This document shows positions 9,343-18,265 of a stretch of 64,000 nucleotides of DNA, piece by piece. The notes beneath the pieces were generated by a model, which saw nothing but the letters and a program-made list of their open reading frames with translations, made no database searches and was not told the origin of the DNA. The stretch is from Tardiphaga sp. P9-11 (lineage in GTDB: Bacteria; Pseudomonadota; Alphaproteobacteria; Rhizobiales; Xanthobacteraceae): contig NZ_NPKQ01000001.1 of assembly GCF_008329525.1 (NCBI RefSeq), forward strand, positions 682,001 through 746,000. Reading direction: 5' to 3'. The first letter of the stretch is position 1; the number at the start of each line of letters is the position of its first letter. Made by a program: the position numbers and the translations under genes.

Positions 9343-9863
9343 GACTGTCTGTAGTGGCAATCAAATCGTAAGAGCGGCGTAACAAGCGAAGCTTGCGCGA
9401 AGCCGTCGAGATAGATCTGTGTGCTAACGATCAACCGACGGTCGATCTCCATCGCGCGACTATGCATATCGTTTGAACGATGATCGGGTGCTGTCCGCGC
9501 CGACATGTCGTGCACAAGAGCGCATAGGAGTTGTGTAGTTATTGGTGTGGTCTTCGTGTGGTAGCGAGCTGCTAGCCAATCATCTCACGACTGTCACGGA
9601 GCGGCGATTTGATCGAGGAATGGAAAATGGCGCAGGCACGATCAACGAGATGAGAGACAATCAAATCAAAGTCGACCCAAAAATATTGAAATTGATTCGT
9701 AAAAATATAGATGAGTCGAGCTGCCTCACTCCAAAATCTATCAGATCAAATCGGTAAATCCGCGCATTGAGTTAAATGCCGTAAATCTTGATAATAGATC
9801 GATAGGGGCTATTCATCGGTTGATGAAGTGGCGTTTTAAGAAACCGACACTATTGCCGTGGCC
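9343..9863. other. Non-coding stretch with one doubtful short frame
   Basis: About 520 bases. The only possible gene is a 45-codon frame at 9620-9757 on the plus strand, which has a GAGG-like site before its ATG and a Lys/Ile-rich, lower-GC product. The AT-rich stretch at roughly 9655-9830 differs from the surrounding high-GC sequence and may contain the promoter of the downstream small gene. No RNA gene or repeat is recognised. Confidence 0.4.
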
Positions 9864-10211
9864 ATGGATATCGATCTCAAAAGCCTTCGCGATTACGTGA
9901 AATTGTTGAAAGCCGAACGGCAGGATTCGCCGATCGGCAAGATCAAATCCGGCGCGACTGAAATTATTCGAAAGAACCTTCGGGAACTGGAGCGGATGCA
10001 CCGTGAAGACGGTGCGACGTGGACCGAAATTGCTGCGGGCCTTGCTGCGCAGGGCGTTACCCAGGGTGATGGTCAGCCCATCACTGGCCGTCGCCTCACA
10101 GCTCTGATGCATAATATCAGGGTGCAGGAAGAACGGAGTCTCGCCCGGGGGAAGGCGTTCGTTGATGCGCCTGATCAGGAGCCGCCCGAACCACAAGGCA
10201 CTGCCGACTGA
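9864..10211 (+). CDS. Small helical, possibly DNA-binding protein, function unknown
   Basis: About 115 residues starting at the ATG at 9864 (a GTG at 9858 is also in frame). The protein is charged and helical. Residues 45-90 contain a helix-turn-helix-like pattern (ATWTEIAAGLAAQG followed by GQPITGRRLTALMHNI), similar in spirit to HTH domains of plasmid- and recombinase-associated proteins. The C-terminus is acidic and Pro-rich. It stands alone, with AT-richer DNA upstream and an imperfect inverted repeat directly downstream. I do not recognise the family. Confidence 0.55.
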   Translation: MDIDLKSLRDYVKLLKAERQDSPIGKIKSGATEIIRKNLRELERMHREDGATWTEIAAGLAAQGVTQGDGQPITGRRLTALMHNIRVQEERSLARGKAFVDAPDQEPPEPQGTAD

Positions 10212-10748
10212 GTTTCGTTGCGAATTGTCAAGTTCGATCCACTCCAATGACCTTGACGACCTTCTGTCACCAAGGTCGTTGGAGTGAATCGAGTAGAAAG
10301 AGGATAGGCATGGTGCTCCTGCCGCGTTGCGGCATGCGCTCTGCCTTTGGCGTTCGCTCGACGTTGACTGTCTTGTGCGGCGCCTGTCCTTCAGCACTGA
10401 CAGTTCGGGCGCTCATCAACTGATCCTGCAGTGTCAACGGTCGCGGGGCGTGGAAAGTGAAAATTGGAAATGCTCAAGCGACCTTCAACAGGTCGAGCAG
10501 CGGTCCCAAGACTGACGCAGCCGCGGATGAAGGGTGTCCGATCGCAGGCACTCCGGGAGAGGCTGAAAGGCGCCTTGAGGCCAGTTTGCCAAAAACGCTT
10601 GGAAGCTTCGCAAGTTACAGCCTTCTTCGCTCTCGTCAGACGCGCTTTTTTGTTGCATTCATGTCGTGTCGCGCATCAATCCGTGATGGCGATACCCGTT
10701 CTATTGTAACTCCTGTGAGCTGGCCTCGTCTGTTAAGGAATTCCATCG
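10212..10748. other. Gene-free interval with inverted repeat
   Basis: About 540 bases between the small HTH-like gene and the glycosyltransferase-like gene. It contains the long inverted repeat listed separately near its left end. Short frames within it have Arg/Ser-rich shadow composition and are not supported. Confidence 0.4.
10234..10292. repeat. Long imperfect inverted repeat (22-base arms)
   Basis: The left arm at 10234-10255 and the right arm at 10271-10292 are complementary over 22 bases with only two mismatches (20 of 22), around a 15-base spacer. The arms carry CACTCCAA and CAAGGTC motifs. The position 23 bases after a stop codon suits a terminator or mRNA 3' stem-loop, but no T-run follows. 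It could also be a protein-binding site or a solo inverted-repeat element. Confidence 0.75.
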
Positions 10749-11840
10749 GTGAGTGCGACGGCAGAAAGCCCAAATAGGAGCAGACCGAGAATTCTCGAAT
10801 TGGGCTCCTGGCACTACTGCAAGGATATCTATCCCGAAGAGACCGATGTGCTTTGGACGGGGGAACGTCCGATCCCTCGCGGGCGAGCGGCGAAAGGCTT
10901 CGCGGACTGCACGCCCTGGCGATTCATCAAGGCGATGCGTGAGGCGCGACGCGGAAAATACGACCTGATCATTGTCTATATGCCACTACGCCCAGCGTGG
11001 CATCCGCGCTATTGGCTACGCGCTTTCTTCCGGCAACCGCTCCGCCCGCTATCCGCGATGACGAGAGTGTTGGGCGTCTCCTGGCTAAGATTCGTGAAGC
11101 CTCCCGTGCCGATCGCCGTTCTGGATATGAACGACGCCTTCATCGTCGGCTCGCATAACTTCTTTCTGCTCGACAAGGCCGCCGCGGTTTTCAAGCGCGA
11201 GCTTCCCGTCGATCGGTGGCACATTCTCTGCCACTCGGCCCATCCAGCACTTCCGACGCGGCGCATACGGCGCAATCGACGCTGGAACGAACGTCTGGCG
11301 AAGATACGCCCCATTTCGCTTCCTGCAGCAAGGATCGATACCGATAGCGAACCTCCGGAAAAGACGTCTGACGTGTTTTTCGTTGGCGAAGTCGCGGAAA
11401 ATTCGTGGGTACGCCGTGTCGGTCTTTCAGAACTCGAGGCGTTGAGAAGCAAGGGCCTCAAGATCGATATTCCGCATGAGAGGCTACCGCATGGCGAATT
11501 CCTGCGGCGGCTTTCGAGCGCATGGCTGGCATGGTCACCGTCGGGCTATAGCTGGGAGTGCTATCGGACCGCCGAGGCGGCGCAATGCCTGACCGTTCCG
11601 GTTCTCAACTATCCGACGGTCGAACGTCACGCGCCCGTTCGAGAACACGAGCATGTTCTGCTGTACGACGTGACTCCAGGCAGTCTGTCGTCCGTCATCG
11701 AGCGCGGCCTGAGCGACAAGCCGCGTCTGCGCCAGATGGCACTGGATCTGCGCAATCACGTTCTCAAATATCATCTGCAGGAAGCGATGGTCGATTATGT
11801 GATCGACGACACGCTGCACGCCGCTGACCGAAGGTCTTGA
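10749..11840 (+). CDS. Glycosyltransferase-like protein
   Basis: A 363-residue soluble protein with a GTG start at 10749. It has the shape of a GT-B enzyme: an N-terminal region beginning RILELGSWHYCKDIYPEET, a middle break with DVFFVGEVAENSWVRR, and a C-terminal half with a donor-binding-like pattern (SSAWLAWSPSGYSWECYRTA followed by AAQCLTVPVLNYP). The E-C-YRTAEA section is where retaining GT-B enzymes carry their conserved Glu. The acceptor is unknown. A role in surface polysaccharide or flagellin decoration is possible from the neighbourhood but is inference only. The gene stands alone. Confidence 0.6.
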   Translation: MSATAESPNRSRPRILELGSWHYCKDIYPEETDVLWTGERPIPRGRAAKGFADCTPWRFIKAMREARRGKYDLIIVYMPLRPAWHPRYWLRAFFRQPLRPLSAMTRVLGVSWLRFVKPPVPIAVLDMNDAFIVGSHNFFLLDKAAAVFKRELPVDRWHILCHSAHPALPTRRIRRNRRWNERLAKIRPISLPAARIDTDSEPPEKTSDVFFVGEVAENSWVRRVGLSELEALRSKGLKIDIPHERLPHGEFLRRLSSAWLAWSPSGYSWECYRTAEAAQCLTVPVLNYPTVERHAPVREHEHVLLYDVTPGSLSSVIERGLSDKPRLRQMALDLRNHVLKYHLQEAMVDYVIDDTLHAADRRS

Positions 11841-12031
11841 CGCCGCCGAGGTCCGGCGCCGCCATCCGTGGGGTCACTCGGCTGGACCGGCTGAAAGGGT
11901 GTCTAGCGCGATCTGGCAGGATCAGATGACAGGCGGTCGGCGAAGCAAAGCCGGTCGCCAGAGCATCCTCTCAAGCTCCCGGCCCAAATAGACGATAAGG
12001 GTTGCATACGGATGTGGCACACTGAGGGTCT

Positions 12032-12922
12032 CTACCGCCGTCCCGCGTATTCCGCCGCGAGGATGCTTTCGAGTTCCGCGATGAACATGCGGACTTTCGG
12101 CAACACAAGTTTAGCGCTCGGGTAAACGATCCAGATCGTGTAATCACCCGGGCTGGCGCCGTCGAGTTCGAGGCGAACGAGCGTGCCATCCAGTAGATTC
12201 TCGCGGACGTTCCAATGAGAAAGGAGCGTGACCCCCGCGCCGTGCACGCAGGCATCATGCACGGCGTCGGCGGTGGCGGCCAGTCGCACATTTATGGCCA
12301 CCTGCCGCTCGCGGCCGTCGATCAGAAGTGGCCAACGGTTCATTCCAGAGAGCGAGAGGCAGGCGTGGTGCTTCAGATCCGCAGCGGTGCTAGGCCGCCC
12401 GAATTCTTCGATGTAGCTGGGAGCCGCCACCAGCACGCGGGGGCTGATTCCGAGTGGGCGGGCCACTAGGCTATTCTCTCTGGGCTCCGTGAATCGGATC
12501 GCGAGGTCCATCCCGGTCCCCGTGATGTCCACGACGTCGTCGGTCAGCTCCAGGTCGATCCGAAGTGAAGGGTGGGTCTTCAGCAAGCGTGGAACGATGG
12601 GAGCGATGAGCTTTCGCCCGAAGGCCGTCGAGGTGTTCACCCGCAGCGTTCCGGAGACGCCTTCCTTGGCGGCACGAAGATTGGCGCGTGCAGCGAGCTC
12701 GCCTTCGACGAGCGCCTGCGCGTAGGGCAGGAAGGCTTCGCCCTCCGGCGTCAGCGACATCGAACGGGTCGTTCGGTGAAACAGCCGGACGCCGAGATCC
12801 TGTTCGAGGGCGGCTAGCCGGCGTGTCGCCACCATGGGAGAAATGCGCAGCCGCCGGGCGGCACCCGCGAGGCTTCCCGCCAAGGCTGCATCGACCAGAA
12901 CGGCGACGGCTTCGGTGTCCAT
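12032..12922 (-). CDS. LysR-family transcriptional regulator
   Basis: A 296-residue protein with an N-terminal winged HTH (AGSLAGAARRLRISPMVATR, then LEQDLGVRLFHRTTRSM) and a periplasmic-binding-like effector domain in residues 90-295. It is divergent from the MFS gene at 13023, the classic arrangement in which a LysR protein controls its neighbour in response to the transported or related compound. A T-N11-A dyad lies just upstream of its start codon. The effector cannot be read from the sequence. Confidence 0.9.
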   Translation of the reverse strand: MDTEAVAVLVDAALAGSLAGAARRLRISPMVATRRLAALEQDLGVRLFHRTTRSMSLTPEGEAFLPYAQALVEGELAARANLRAAKEGVSGTLRVNTSTAFGRKLIAPIVPRLLKTHPSLRIDLELTDDVVDITGTGMDLAIRFTEPRENSLVARPLGISPRVLVAAPSYIEEFGRPSTAADLKHHACLSLSGMNRWPLLIDGRERQVAINVRLAATADAVHDACVHGAGVTLLSHWNVRENLLDGTLVRLELDGASPGDYTIWIVYPSAKLVLPKVRMFIAELESILAAEYAGRR

Positions 12923-12924
12923 TG

Positions 12925-12939
12925 TATCGAAATCCGATA
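12925..12939. promoter_or_regulatory. Candidate LysR box between lysR and MFS gene
   Basis: A dyad with TATCG at 12925-12929 and CGATA at 12935-12939 around five bases, matching the T-N11-A shape of LysR sites. It lies two bases upstream of the lysR start codon and about 85 bases upstream of the MFS start, suitable for autoregulation. A five-bp arm is short, so chance is possible. Confidence 0.4.
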
Positions 12940-13022
12940 TGACGGCTTCTCAATGTCCGACACTACTGCGGAAATCGATGCAGCGCTAGTTGTGGTTCAG
13001 GAACGCATTCAAGGAGTTTCCG

Positions 13023-14210
13023 ATGTCCGAACTTGCAACTCCCTCTGTCGAAGCCGCCACTCGACCGTTGGGGCGGCCACTGGCCTTTGTCATGGCCGCG
13101 GCGACTGGCATCGCGGTAGCCAACATCTACTACAACCAGCCGATGCTCGGGGTAATTCAGTCCGCGTTTCCCGGGCAGCGCGCCGCGGAGCTGATCCCGA
13201 CGGCCACCCAGATCGGCTACGCGGCCGGCCTGTTTCTCTTGGTGCCCCTGGGGGACATGATGGATCGGCGGCGGCTCATCATCGTGCAATTCGGTTTGCT
13301 GGCCATGGCGCTCGCACTTGCCGCCATGGCGCCGACCGCCTGGGGGCTGGTCGCGGCGTCCTTGGTGGTCGGAATGACGTCGACTGTCGCGCAACAGATT
13401 ATTCCGTTCGCGGCATCTCTGGCGTCGCCGGAGCGGCGCGGCCAGACCGTCGGCACGATCATGTCTGGACTGCTGTGCGGGTTGTTGTTTAGCCGCACAT
13501 TGGCAGGCTTCGTCGCGAGCCATGCAGGATGGCGGGATATGTTCTGGTTGGGCGCCCCCCTGGCAATCGTTGCCGGAACAACGATGGCGATCGCTCTTCC
13601 TCGAAATCACCCCCACGTCGCGATGCCGTATGCCGATGCCATGAGGTCCATGGCAAAGCTATGGAGATCCGAGCCGACACTTCGTTCGGCGACATTCGCG
13701 CAAGCCGCTCTGTTTGCGTCTTTCACGGTCTTCTGGACTATCCTCGCGCTTCATCTACGCGAGCCACATTTCGCTCTCGGCGCGGATGTCGCGGGCCTCT
13801 TCGGGATCGTGGGTGCCGTCGGCGTCTTTGCGGCCCCGATGGCCGGTCGGCTTGCGGATCGCCGCGGACCGCGCATGGTCGCCGGTGTCGGCATCGCGAT
13901 CGTGGTTGCCTCGTGGTTCATCTTCGGCTTCTGGAGCAGCCTGCTTGGGCTAATCGTGGGCGTGGTCGTTCTTGATTTCGGGGTGACTAGTGCATTGATC
14001 TCCAACCAGCACGTCGTCTTCGGGCTTCATCCTCAGGCTCGCGGAAGAATCAACACGATCTTCATGACCGGCATGTTTCTCGGCGGATCGCTGGGATCGG
14101 CCGGTGCGACGATCGCCTGGAACGAGGGAGGTTGGATTGCCGTGAGCATGTTCGGCGCTGCACTCGCGCTATTTGCGGCCGGTGTCCACGTCTATGTCCG
14201 CACGCGATAA
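13023..14210 (+). CDS. MFS transporter (12-helix)
   Basis: A 395-residue inner-membrane protein starting at the ATG at 13023, with AAGGAG about eight bases before it. It has about twelve hydrophobic helices and the MFS loop 2-3 motif GDMMDRRR. The opening segment AVANIYYNQPMLGVI is typical of the YnfM-like group of drug and metabolite exporters. It is probably a proton-coupled efflux pump controlled by the divergent LysR regulator. The substrate is unknown. Confidence 0.88.
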   Translation: MSELATPSVEAATRPLGRPLAFVMAAATGIAVANIYYNQPMLGVIQSAFPGQRAAELIPTATQIGYAAGLFLLVPLGDMMDRRRLIIVQFGLLAMALALAAMAPTAWGLVAASLVVGMTSTVAQQIIPFAASLASPERRGQTVGTIMSGLLCGLLFSRTLAGFVASHAGWRDMFWLGAPLAIVAGTTMAIALPRNHPHVAMPYADAMRSMAKLWRSEPTLRSATFAQAALFASFTVFWTILALHLREPHFALGADVAGLFGIVGAVGVFAAPMAGRLADRRGPRMVAGVGIAIVVASWFIFGFWSSLLGLIVGVVVLDFGVTSALISNQHVVFGLHPQARGRINTIFMTGMFLGGSLGSAGATIAWNEGGWIAVSMFGAALALFAAGVHVYVRTR

Positions 14211-15123
14211 ATGCGACCGCAGCGAACCGGATGAATGGCGTAGCCTTGAGAAAAACGACTCCCGACCTGATGCGATAGGCCGGGATTTAACATATCCGAC
14301 CAGCGCATTGTTCTGCCATCGCTGAGAGACCGCACAGTGTCTTGCGCTACGGTGCCAAGATCCTCGAAAACCGAGCGAATGGCAGTTCATGCCGCTAAGC
14401 GGACATCGTGGCAAGAAAGGTACGACCTAGGTTAGGTGTGCCTGGATTGCCCTGGCGACAGATAGCCACGAGATATAACGCCGAGGCTTCCCGCAAAGAA
14501 TGGCTGCGTTGAGCCGTCATGAGCAGCGCATTTCGACGCGCTCGTGCGGCGGCAGCGTTGCACCAGTTGTTAGGGTTACAATCGTTGCAATCCTCAATTC
14601 TTCGATAGCAGAACCGTAGTATAGTTGGCTGATACCCACTCAAAATAACCAACAAGGAAGTGCACGTGCCCGATCCAGATCCGGCGCAATTACTCTATAC
14701 CGTGAAGCAAGTGCCGGGATCTGGAAACGCCAGGCGAAGCTCGTCTCGGGAAAGCCGTGCAGAAGGACCACAGGCGATCCGGCACCGGCTTCTAGATAGA
14801 ACTGTCGGATGCTATTTGCCCGGCAAGTGGTTCGGCGAACGGCAGTCATCGATCTCGCCCCTAACTCTGTATCCGCTGGTATCTTTAGGGCGGGCGGGCC
14901 TGTCTGGGATTGCAGGCTTTCGCGTCACTTTGTACGATTGCGTCACGGTCGGGCCGCAAAGCTCCGCGACGTTAAAATTTTTCTTTTTTCCCTGCTCATT
15001 GTCGGGGAAAAATCCAAGACACGCGAATGTCGTTCGTGTTGGTTTTCCAGGTCGCCGGCAACCGATTGCTATGCCAGGGAAAGCTGAAACGCTCGTTCAG
15101 ACCGCTGATCGGATAGAAATTAC
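14211..15123. other. Gene-poor interval containing a hydrolase remnant
   Basis: About 910 bases between the MFS gene and the VOC gene. The only recognisable coding trace is the alpha/beta-hydrolase fragment at 14640-14849, listed separately. The stretch at 14990-15010 is unusually rich in T, which suggests non-coding or decayed DNA. No RNA gene or transposon end was seen. Confidence 0.5.
14640..14849 (-). pseudogene. N-terminal remnant of an alpha/beta hydrolase
   Basis: The minus strand encodes 69 residues whose core, including [16 protein letters not shown] and YRVIAPDLD, is the unmistakable start of an alpha/beta hydrolase of the epoxide-hydrolase/haloalkane-dehalogenase group (oxyanion-hole HGFPE, then strand 4 before the nucleophile). 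Homology stops abruptly after PDLD and the frame ends 10 residues later. The nucleophile elbow, acid and His are absent. An intact enzyme would have about 280 residues. It is a deletion remnant. Confidence 0.8.
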
Positions 15124-16047
15124 GTGGGCCCACGCGGACTTCATCACGTCACGACAATCATTAGCGATGTGAGGCGCGCAGCCACCTTTTATGGCCACGT
15201 GCTGGGGCTGAAGCGTGTCAAGAAGACGGTTTGCTACGATGATCCCGGGAGCTACCATCTCTACTACGGCGACGATGCTGGCAGCCCAGGTGCATTCGTG
15301 AGCACCTTGGCTTGGAACTGCGTCACCCCAGGAATAACGGGCGTCGGTGAGGTGGTCCAGACGGCGTTTCGCGTGGCACCGAATTCTATCGACTGGTGGA
15401 GCGATCGGCTCAAGTCTTTCAACGTATACCATCGATTGGAGGCGTCGCCGTTTGGTGAACGGACACTTTGTTTCGCAGATCCGGATGGCACCGCGCTGGC
15501 ATTTGTAGAGTCGGGGGAAGAGTCGCCGCCGATGGCCGGTGAACCCCTCGGGTCCCGCCCTTCACTGCCTGGCCTTCACAGCGTTACCCTCAATGTCCGA
15601 GAGCGGGACGCGACCATCGACATACTTCAGAATGTCCTCGATTTCGAAATCGTATCTCAGTCGGATGGAGCGATGCGCTTCGTTGCTCACGACGGACCGG
15701 GCGGTTCGCTCACTTTGCGTATCATCGGAAAATCATCGAGAGGCAAGCTTGGCGGCGGAACTATTAGACACATAGCCTTCCGCGCAGCGAACTCCGATGA
15801 TCGTTCTGAGATGGTCGAGAAACTTCGGTTGGCATATGGTATTGCAGTTAGCGACCCGATTGAGCGGACCTACTTGAACGCCGTCGGTTTTCGGGCGCCC
15901 TGCGGCGTTCTGTTCGAGATTGCCACCGAAGGTCCTGGATTTACGGTCGACGAGGCGCCGGAGAAGCTCGGTGAGAACCTTCAACTTCCGGTCTTTCTGG
16001 AAGCGCGCCGTTCTGAGCTGCAGGCGATTCTGCCACCACTCGATTAA
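15124..16047 (+). CDS. VOC-superfamily ring-cleaving dioxygenase-like protein
   Basis: A 307-residue protein with two vicinal-oxygen-chelate halves. The first begins GLHHVTTIISDVRRAATFYG, which gives a metal-ligand His; the second begins GLHSVTLNV; a C-terminal LFEIATEGPGF supplies the usual Glu ligand. This is the pattern of MhqA/MhqO-type hydroquinone or catechol extradiol dioxygenases. GTG at 15124 is used as the start. It is divergent from the hydrolase remnant and convergent with a LysR gene. It probably opens or detoxifies a quinol or related aromatic compound; the exact substrate is unknown. Confidence 0.82.
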   Translation: MGPRGLHHVTTIISDVRRAATFYGHVLGLKRVKKTVCYDDPGSYHLYYGDDAGSPGAFVSTLAWNCVTPGITGVGEVVQTAFRVAPNSIDWWSDRLKSFNVYHRLEASPFGERTLCFADPDGTALAFVESGEESPPMAGEPLGSRPSLPGLHSVTLNVRERDATIDILQNVLDFEIVSQSDGAMRFVAHDGPGGSLTLRIIGKSSRGKLGGGTIRHIAFRAANSDDRSEMVEKLRLAYGIAVSDPIERTYLNAVGFRAPCGVLFEIATEGPGFTVDEAPEKLGENLQLPVFLEARRSELQAILPPLD

Positions 16048-16106
16048 GCGATGCGCCACAGCAACGACCGATCGGTGGAACTGCGACAAGCGCTCTCAGC
16101 GGCGGC

Positions 16107-17021
16107 CTAGTGGCCCTTGCCCTGCATGAATTCGCCAAGCCGAGGGCAGACGAAGTCGAGGAATGCCCTGACACGATAGGGCTGACGGGGGCCTCCGAGA
16201 TAGAGGGCGTGGATCTGCTCCTCGTCGCCTACAGTGCCCTCAAGCACTTCGACCAAGCGGCCATCCGCGATGTCGTTGCGAACATGATAGTCGGCCAGCC
16301 GAGCAATCCCAATGCCCGCGATTGCCATTCGGTGCAGAGTTTGAGCGTTATTCGCGACGAGCGTTCCGTTGACCGCCCTGTCAACGATGCGCCCACTTTC
16401 CTTTAGAGGCCAAACGGGGTTGGAGCGGCGGAAATTGAATCCGAGGCAGTTGTGATCCGCAAGATCGTCGATCCTTATCGGCGTGCCGCGGCGATCGAGG
16501 TAGTCAGGAGAGGCCACGATCCTCCTTTTGACAACGCCGATCCGTCGGGTGGTTATCGTCGAGTCTTGCAACGGACCTACACGGAAGGCGATGTCGGTCC
16601 GGTCGAGGTATAGATCGACGATTTCGTCGGAGAGGGAGATGTCGACCACGATGTCAGGATGAGCCTGCCAAAAGGCTGGGAGCAATGGCTCAAGGGCGAG
16701 GACTCCAAAGGCGACGGATACATTGATGCGGATTGTCCCACCCGCCATCAGCGCCCCCTGAGAGATGGTCCGCTCAATGTTGTCGAGTTCGGCAAGAAGA
16801 GCGATACTCTTCTCATAGTAGACTTGACCTTCTGATGTCAGACACAACCGCCGCGTGGATCTCTCGAACAGTCTCACGCCAAGCCGCGCCTCGATCCTTC
16901 CGATGAGCTTGCTGACGGTGGATGGCGTCATCAGAAGGAGACGGGCCGCTTCCGAAAATGTCCCAATTTCCACCACGCGCAGGAAGACCTGCATCTCGCC
17001 GACTCGATTATCGATCGCCAC
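16107..17021 (-). CDS. LysR-family transcriptional regulator
   Basis: A 304-residue protein. The N-terminal HTH reads VGEMQVFLRVVEIGTFSEAA, followed by SKLIGRIEARLGVRLFERST. The effector domain runs from about residue 90. It belongs to the large group of LysR regulators starting with DRVGEMQVF-type sequences that usually control adjacent oxidoreductase or transporter genes. It is convergent with the VOC dioxygenase-like gene and divergent from the AraC gene. A perfect T-N11-A dyad lies upstream of its start. Confidence 0.9.
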   Translation of the reverse strand: MAIDNRVGEMQVFLRVVEIGTFSEAARLLLMTPSTVSKLIGRIEARLGVRLFERSTRRLCLTSEGQVYYEKSIALLAELDNIERTISQGALMAGGTIRINVSVAFGVLALEPLLPAFWQAHPDIVVDISLSDEIVDLYLDRTDIAFRVGPLQDSTITTRRIGVVKRRIVASPDYLDRRGTPIRIDDLADHNCLGFNFRRSNPVWPLKESGRIVDRAVNGTLVANNAQTLHRMAIAGIGIARLADYHVRNDIADGRLVEVLEGTVGDEEQIHALYLGGPRQPYRVRAFLDFVCPRLGEFMQGKGH

Positions 17022-17031
17022 GTCTCACCTA

Positions 17032-17044
17032 TGAAATTGTTTCA
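17032..17044. promoter_or_regulatory. Candidate LysR box (TGAAA-N3-TTTCA)
   Basis: A perfect dyad, TGAAA at 17032-17036 and TTTCA at 17040-17044 around TTG, of exact T-N11-A length. It lies 11 bases upstream of the lysR start codon in the roughly 300-base divergent space shared with the AraC gene. The rest of that space (17045-17317) shows no other clear site. Confidence 0.45.
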
Positions 17045-17317
17045 CAGATGATGTGGAACTACAGCGGATTATCAAGTCCAAAACCGTCTTCTATGGTTGT
17101 CAAAAGCGAGGTCCAGCTCTGGGTTGCGTATTGTCGCCTTTGCTACGATGAGTGTGTAAGTAGTCGGATGTACCTTTGGCGGGCATTGCCAACTAAATAA
17201 GGTCGCAAAAGTCTCCATTATTTCAACGGTCTTGGACGATTCGACCACCTGGCGTGATCGTTCGTCAGGGTGTATCGGCTGTTCGGTTGTCCAACGAAGG
17301 ATGGCTTTGGAGTTCCA

Positions 17318-18244
17318 ATGAGGCATGACTCTCAGGTTGAATCCGACGGCTTCTATGGTCGTCGTCTCAGTCAGCATCTTGGAATGGATGGGGACTGCCT
17401 TTTACGCGTCAAACGCGAAGGGCAATTGGCCGTTGCGGTGACTCGGCTCTCCTGTTCTCACTTCATAAGAGAGCGGAGTGCTCCGATCCCTTCCGAACCC
17501 GCATTCAGCATTTTGCATCAACTCGGTGACCTCGAAAAGCATTCGTGCTGGCTCGCCGGCCAGGCGAGGTACTCGGGAGCTTTCGCCGCGGGAACGGTCA
17601 GCGTGATCGATCTTCGAGACAATCCGCAATGCGAATTCAGAGGGCCGTTCGATGCTGTCCAGTATTATGTTCCGCGTAATGCTCTCGACGATTTTGCTCA
17701 TGAACACAGAGCTAAGCCTATCTCGACGCTGAGATGGAGCAGGGATGAGCGAGACCCTTATGTGTCGACGCTGTCGAGTGTCCTACTAAGCGCGGTCGAG
17801 CAGGAGACGACGACGAACCAACTGTTCGTCGATCAGATCGGTTTGAGCTTACTTGCCCATTTCGCGCAGACTTATGGCGGCATGCGCCCACGTGATAGCG
17901 GGCGCAGCGGAGGTCTGGCGCCTTGGCAGGAGCGTCGCGCCAAGGAAATCATGCGTGCGCGGCTTAATAGCCAACTGACGATTGCCGACGTCGCCGCAGA
18001 ATGCAAACTGTCGGCGAGCCATTTTGCGCGTTCATTCCGTCGCAGCACGGGTGTGGCTCCGCACGAATTTCTTTCCGGTCTCCGTGTCGACGAGGCCAAG
18101 CATTTGATGCTGACGACGAAACTTCCGCTTGCCGATATCGCATTGATCTGCGGGTTCGGCGATCAAAGCTATTTCACCAGAGTGTTCACCCGCAGCGTCG
18201 GTGCCAGCCCCGGAGTCTGGCGGCGGGCTCGGTCCGAAGGCTGA
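17318..18244 (+). CDS. AraC-family transcriptional regulator
   Basis: 308 residues from the ATG at 17318, preceded by GGAG at 17309-17312; a longer frame from 17270 lacks such a site. The C-terminal 100 residues carry the two AraC helix-turn-helix motifs (LTIADVAAECKLSASHFARS, then LPLADIALICGFGDQSYFTR). The N-terminal 200 residues are a cupin-like AraC-binding domain. The next genes are on the opposite strand and convergent, so the target may be the divergent lysR side or a distant operon. Confidence 0.88.
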   Translation: MRHDSQVESDGFYGRRLSQHLGMDGDCLLRVKREGQLAVAVTRLSCSHFIRERSAPIPSEPAFSILHQLGDLEKHSCWLAGQARYSGAFAAGTVSVIDLRDNPQCEFRGPFDAVQYYVPRNALDDFAHEHRAKPISTLRWSRDERDPYVSTLSSVLLSAVEQETTTNQLFVDQIGLSLLAHFAQTYGGMRPRDSGRSGGLAPWQERRAKEIMRARLNSQLTIADVAAECKLSASHFARSFRRSTGVAPHEFLSGLRVDEAKHLMLTTKLPLADIALICGFGDQSYFTRVFTRSVGASPGVWRRARSEG

Positions 18245-18265
18245 AGCCGACCTCGCCGTGGCGAC

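Noticed and set aside
9620-9757. 45-codon frame upstream of the small HTH-like gene
   Set aside because: It has a GAGG-like site, but the product is not recognisable and the region is AT-rich with no conservation evidence.
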